64,000 nt of DNA from Pseudoxanthomonas sp. SE1 (GTDB lineage Bacteria; Pseudomonadota; Gammaproteobacteria; Xanthomonadales; Xanthomonadaceae): the NCBI RefSeq assembly GCF_029542205.1, contig NZ_CP113783.1, positions 1,479,001 to 1,543,000 of the forward strand. Direction: 5' to 3'. The translations under genes were made by a program, and so were the position numbers. Below the pieces are notes generated by a model. That model saw nothing but the letters and a program-made list of their open reading frames with translations, was not told where the DNA came from and made no database searches. This document shows, piece by piece, positions 62,600 through 64,000 of the stretch. How positions within the stretch are numbered: position 1 is the stretch's first letter; each line of letters starts with the position of its first letter.

Positions 62600-62820
62600 G
62601 CCGGCGCGATAACGGTGTGGTCGTCCTCGATCCTGTCCCTCCGTAAACACTGTTACGCACCAGGTTGGGTAGTGTCCGGTCTGAGATTGTCGGTGCGAAA
62701 AACCTGTCAGATGTGACAGATATTGTCGATGCCCCGTCACTGCTCAAGCTGCCTGCCAACGACATCGCGATAACGAATGAAGGAGGCGCAGGCATTGTTG
62801 GCAGAACACTGGGGACCAAG

Positions 62821-63288
62821 ATGGAAATCGCAACTCTTGATGACGTTTTGCTCGACCAGCGCGCTGGATCTTTGCCACGGCTAGCAGCGTATGCGGCTTC
62901 CCGTGTCGTGACGTGCCGCCTCAAGTCGATCCGGTTGCCGCTGGTTCTCCTCCTAGTATCTGCCGTCATTCATTCGGCGACCTTCACAACGCCCGCTGGC
63001 TCCAACTACTTCAACGGCCATCTGTTCAGCACGTTCACAGGCGCGAACGGTGCGGCGGCGACAACGGGGCAGACATCCACACTGCATACCTTCACCGTCA
63101 CCCAGATGGACATCGCTTCGGGGACGGGCAACGTGTCGCAGTTCGTGTCCGGAATTCTCAGCGCAGGTTCCGGCTACCCGGCGACCACGCCGCAGATACC
63201 GGAAATGAGCGCGATCAATGGCTTGGGGTTGGGTGGCCGCATCCGCTATACCGTCAACCGGACCTTGCCGCTGGGCACGTACATTTGA
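62821..63288 (+). CDS. Hypothetical exported protein
   Basis: Open frame of 155 residues from the ATG at 62821. A better signal peptide would begin at the GTG at 62908: VTCRLKSIRLPLVLLLVSAV, with cleavage near IHSA. The mature part is small, beta-like and rich in Ser/Thr/Gly (FTTPAGSNYFNGHLFSTFTG; GTGNVSQFVSGILSAGSGY). No family recognised. It lies between the DUF11 gene and the next exported gene. The start is uncertain and the gene may be a remnant. Confidence 0.45.
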   Translation: MEIATLDDVLLDQRAGSLPRLAAYAASRVVTCRLKSIRLPLVLLLVSAVIHSATFTTPAGSNYFNGHLFSTFTGANGAAATTGQTSTLHTFTVTQMDIASGTGNVSQFVSGILSAGSGYPATTPQIPEMSAINGLGLGGRIRYTVNRTLPLGTYI

Positions 63289-63300
63289 ATGAGTGGCTAG

Positions 63301-63382
63301 GCCGGACGCATTGTCCATCGGGGATGCGGGCTTGGCAGTTCTGCGGAACAACCATCGGAAACACGCAGTAATGATCAAGAAA
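63301..63382 (+). repeat. 82-bp duplicated element, copy 2
   Basis: Starts GCCGGACGCA, ends GTAATGATCAAGAAA, 74/82 identical with 61090-61171. Six of the eight differences fall on the third position of one reading frame. Here that frame (GTG at 63293 to TAG at 63467-63469) ends overlapping the next gene's ATG, giving a 58-codon possible leader. Confidence 0.85.
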
Positions 63383-63461
63383 GAGCAGGCAGGAGTGGCC
63401 GAAGGGCTGGATGGGCGACCTGCGGGCAGTCCCCGCGAATGTGCAATGCAAGGAATTCCTA

Positions 63462-64000
63462 ATGAATAGTCATACATGCCTCTCGCACGTCAGGAGGCAC
63501 CTGCTCAGGTGGTCGAAATCTTTGCTCGGCTTGGTGGCATTGCCACTTCTTGGTTTCAGCCAGCAGGCACAGGCGCAACTGTCGTGCGACACCGGTTACG
63601 CCTACATGCTCATGCTGAACAACACCACGACGCCAGCGACAACGGCACTCAGGCGTCTCAACCTGTCGAACGGCACGTGGACGAATGTCGTGGCGAGTAC
63701 GCCGTACACTGGTTTATCGAATGCGCTTGGCTTGACGGTGGATGGCTCCGCCGCCTGGATGATCGAAGCCTACGCCAGCGGCGGCAGTTCAGTGCTACAG
63801 GTGCGCGGTTACGATGCAGTCAGTGGGGCGTGGTCGAACTTCAACGTCTCCATCCCCGGCCAGGCCAATGCCGGCGGGCTGACAGAGATTCCGCGCGGAG
63901 CGGTCAGTCCGGTGAACGGCGTCTATTACATCAGCAGGCCGAACGCGAGCAATGCGTCGGAGCAACTGGTTTACGCGTTCGACACCAGCGCCAATACGTT
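63462..64000 (+). CDS. Exported protein, cut by the window end
   Basis: Starts at the ATG at 63462 with AGGAAT seven to eight bases before it. The N-terminus (LLGLVALPLLGFSQQAQAQ) is a signal peptide with cleavage at AQAQ. The visible mature part reads LSCDTGYAYMLMLNNTTTPA, then RLNLSNGTWTNVVASTPYTG and a Trp-Met-Ile-Glu-Ala pattern, typical of long Ser/Thr/Gly-rich extracellular repeat proteins whose next domains are unseen. The frame is open to the last base; the gene continues outside the window. It is the third gene of the exported-protein cluster. Confidence 0.7.
   Translation, partial: MNSHTCLSHVRRHLLRWSKSLLGLVALPLLGFSQQAQAQLSCDTGYAYMLMLNNTTTPATTALRRLNLSNGTWTNVVASTPYTGLSNALGLTVDGSAAWMIEAYASGGSSVLQVRGYDAVSGAWSNFNVSIPGQANAGGLTEIPRGAVSPVNGVYYISRPNASNASEQLVYAFDTSANT

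Overview
The window is high-GC gammaproteobacterial chromosome. Gene content and order point to the family Xanthomonadaceae (Pseudoxanthomonas, Stenotrophomonas, Lysobacter or Xanthomonas group); this is inferred from synteny and protein flavour, not from a database search. Key blocks are tRNA-Leu/tig/clpP/clpX/lon/hupB/tRNA-Val/tRNA-Asp/ppiD and maf/yceD/rpmF/fabH/fabD/fabG/acpP/fabF/pabB/mltG/tmk/holB/pilZ.

Region 1 (1 to about 18.2 kb) is the right part of a siphovirus-type prophage. It opens inside a capsid gene and runs through a capsid cement protein, a lysis cassette (small membrane proteins, GH108 muramidase, overlapping i-spanin/o-spanin pair), head-tail joining and tail terminator proteins, tail tube, a tail assembly chaperone pair joined by a T_TTT_TTT -1 frameshift site, tape measure, distal tail and BR0599-type proteins, tail hub and two fibre/tip proteins, one very glycine-rich. 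Most genes overlap by 1-20 bases. A reverse-strand cargo operon follows: a long SRAP (YedK/HMCES) protein and two unknown genes. The element ends at a tRNA-Lys(CTT) 3' fragment, the likely attachment site; a second shorter fragment lies 135 bases further on.

Region 2 (18.4 to 33.2 kb) is the protein quality-control block, followed by a LysM transglycosylase and gloB, a methyltransferase-like gene, rnhA, an acetyltransferase, dnaQ, a PP2C phosphatase and tRNA-Ser(CGA).

Region 3 (33.3 to 39.5 kb) has LPS core genes (DUF6165, a family 9 glycosyltransferase, Kdo kinase), a metallo-beta-lactamase-fold hydrolase, moaA-moaC-moaD-moaE and a secreted beta-propeller protein coupled to moaE.

Region 4 (39.5 to 49.4 kb) has SRP RNA and tRNA-Ser(GGA) on the minus strand, then dnaX-ybaB-recR-HIT, an Slp lipoprotein, a moxR/DUF58/transglutaminase operon and a divergent membrane glycosyltransferase.

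Region 5 (49.4 to 60.5 kb) is the fatty-acid synthesis cluster with maf, yceD and rpmF at its head and pabB, mltG, tmk, holB and pilZ at its tail. No pabC is seen between pabB and mltG; an interspersed palindromic repeat occupies that gap.

Region 6 (60.5 to 64 kb) departs from the expected synteny: about 600 bases without a convincing gene, then two or three genes for exported proteins (prealbumin-like/DUF11 type). Two of these are preceded by an 82-bp element duplicated with 74/82 identity, the most unexplained feature of the window.
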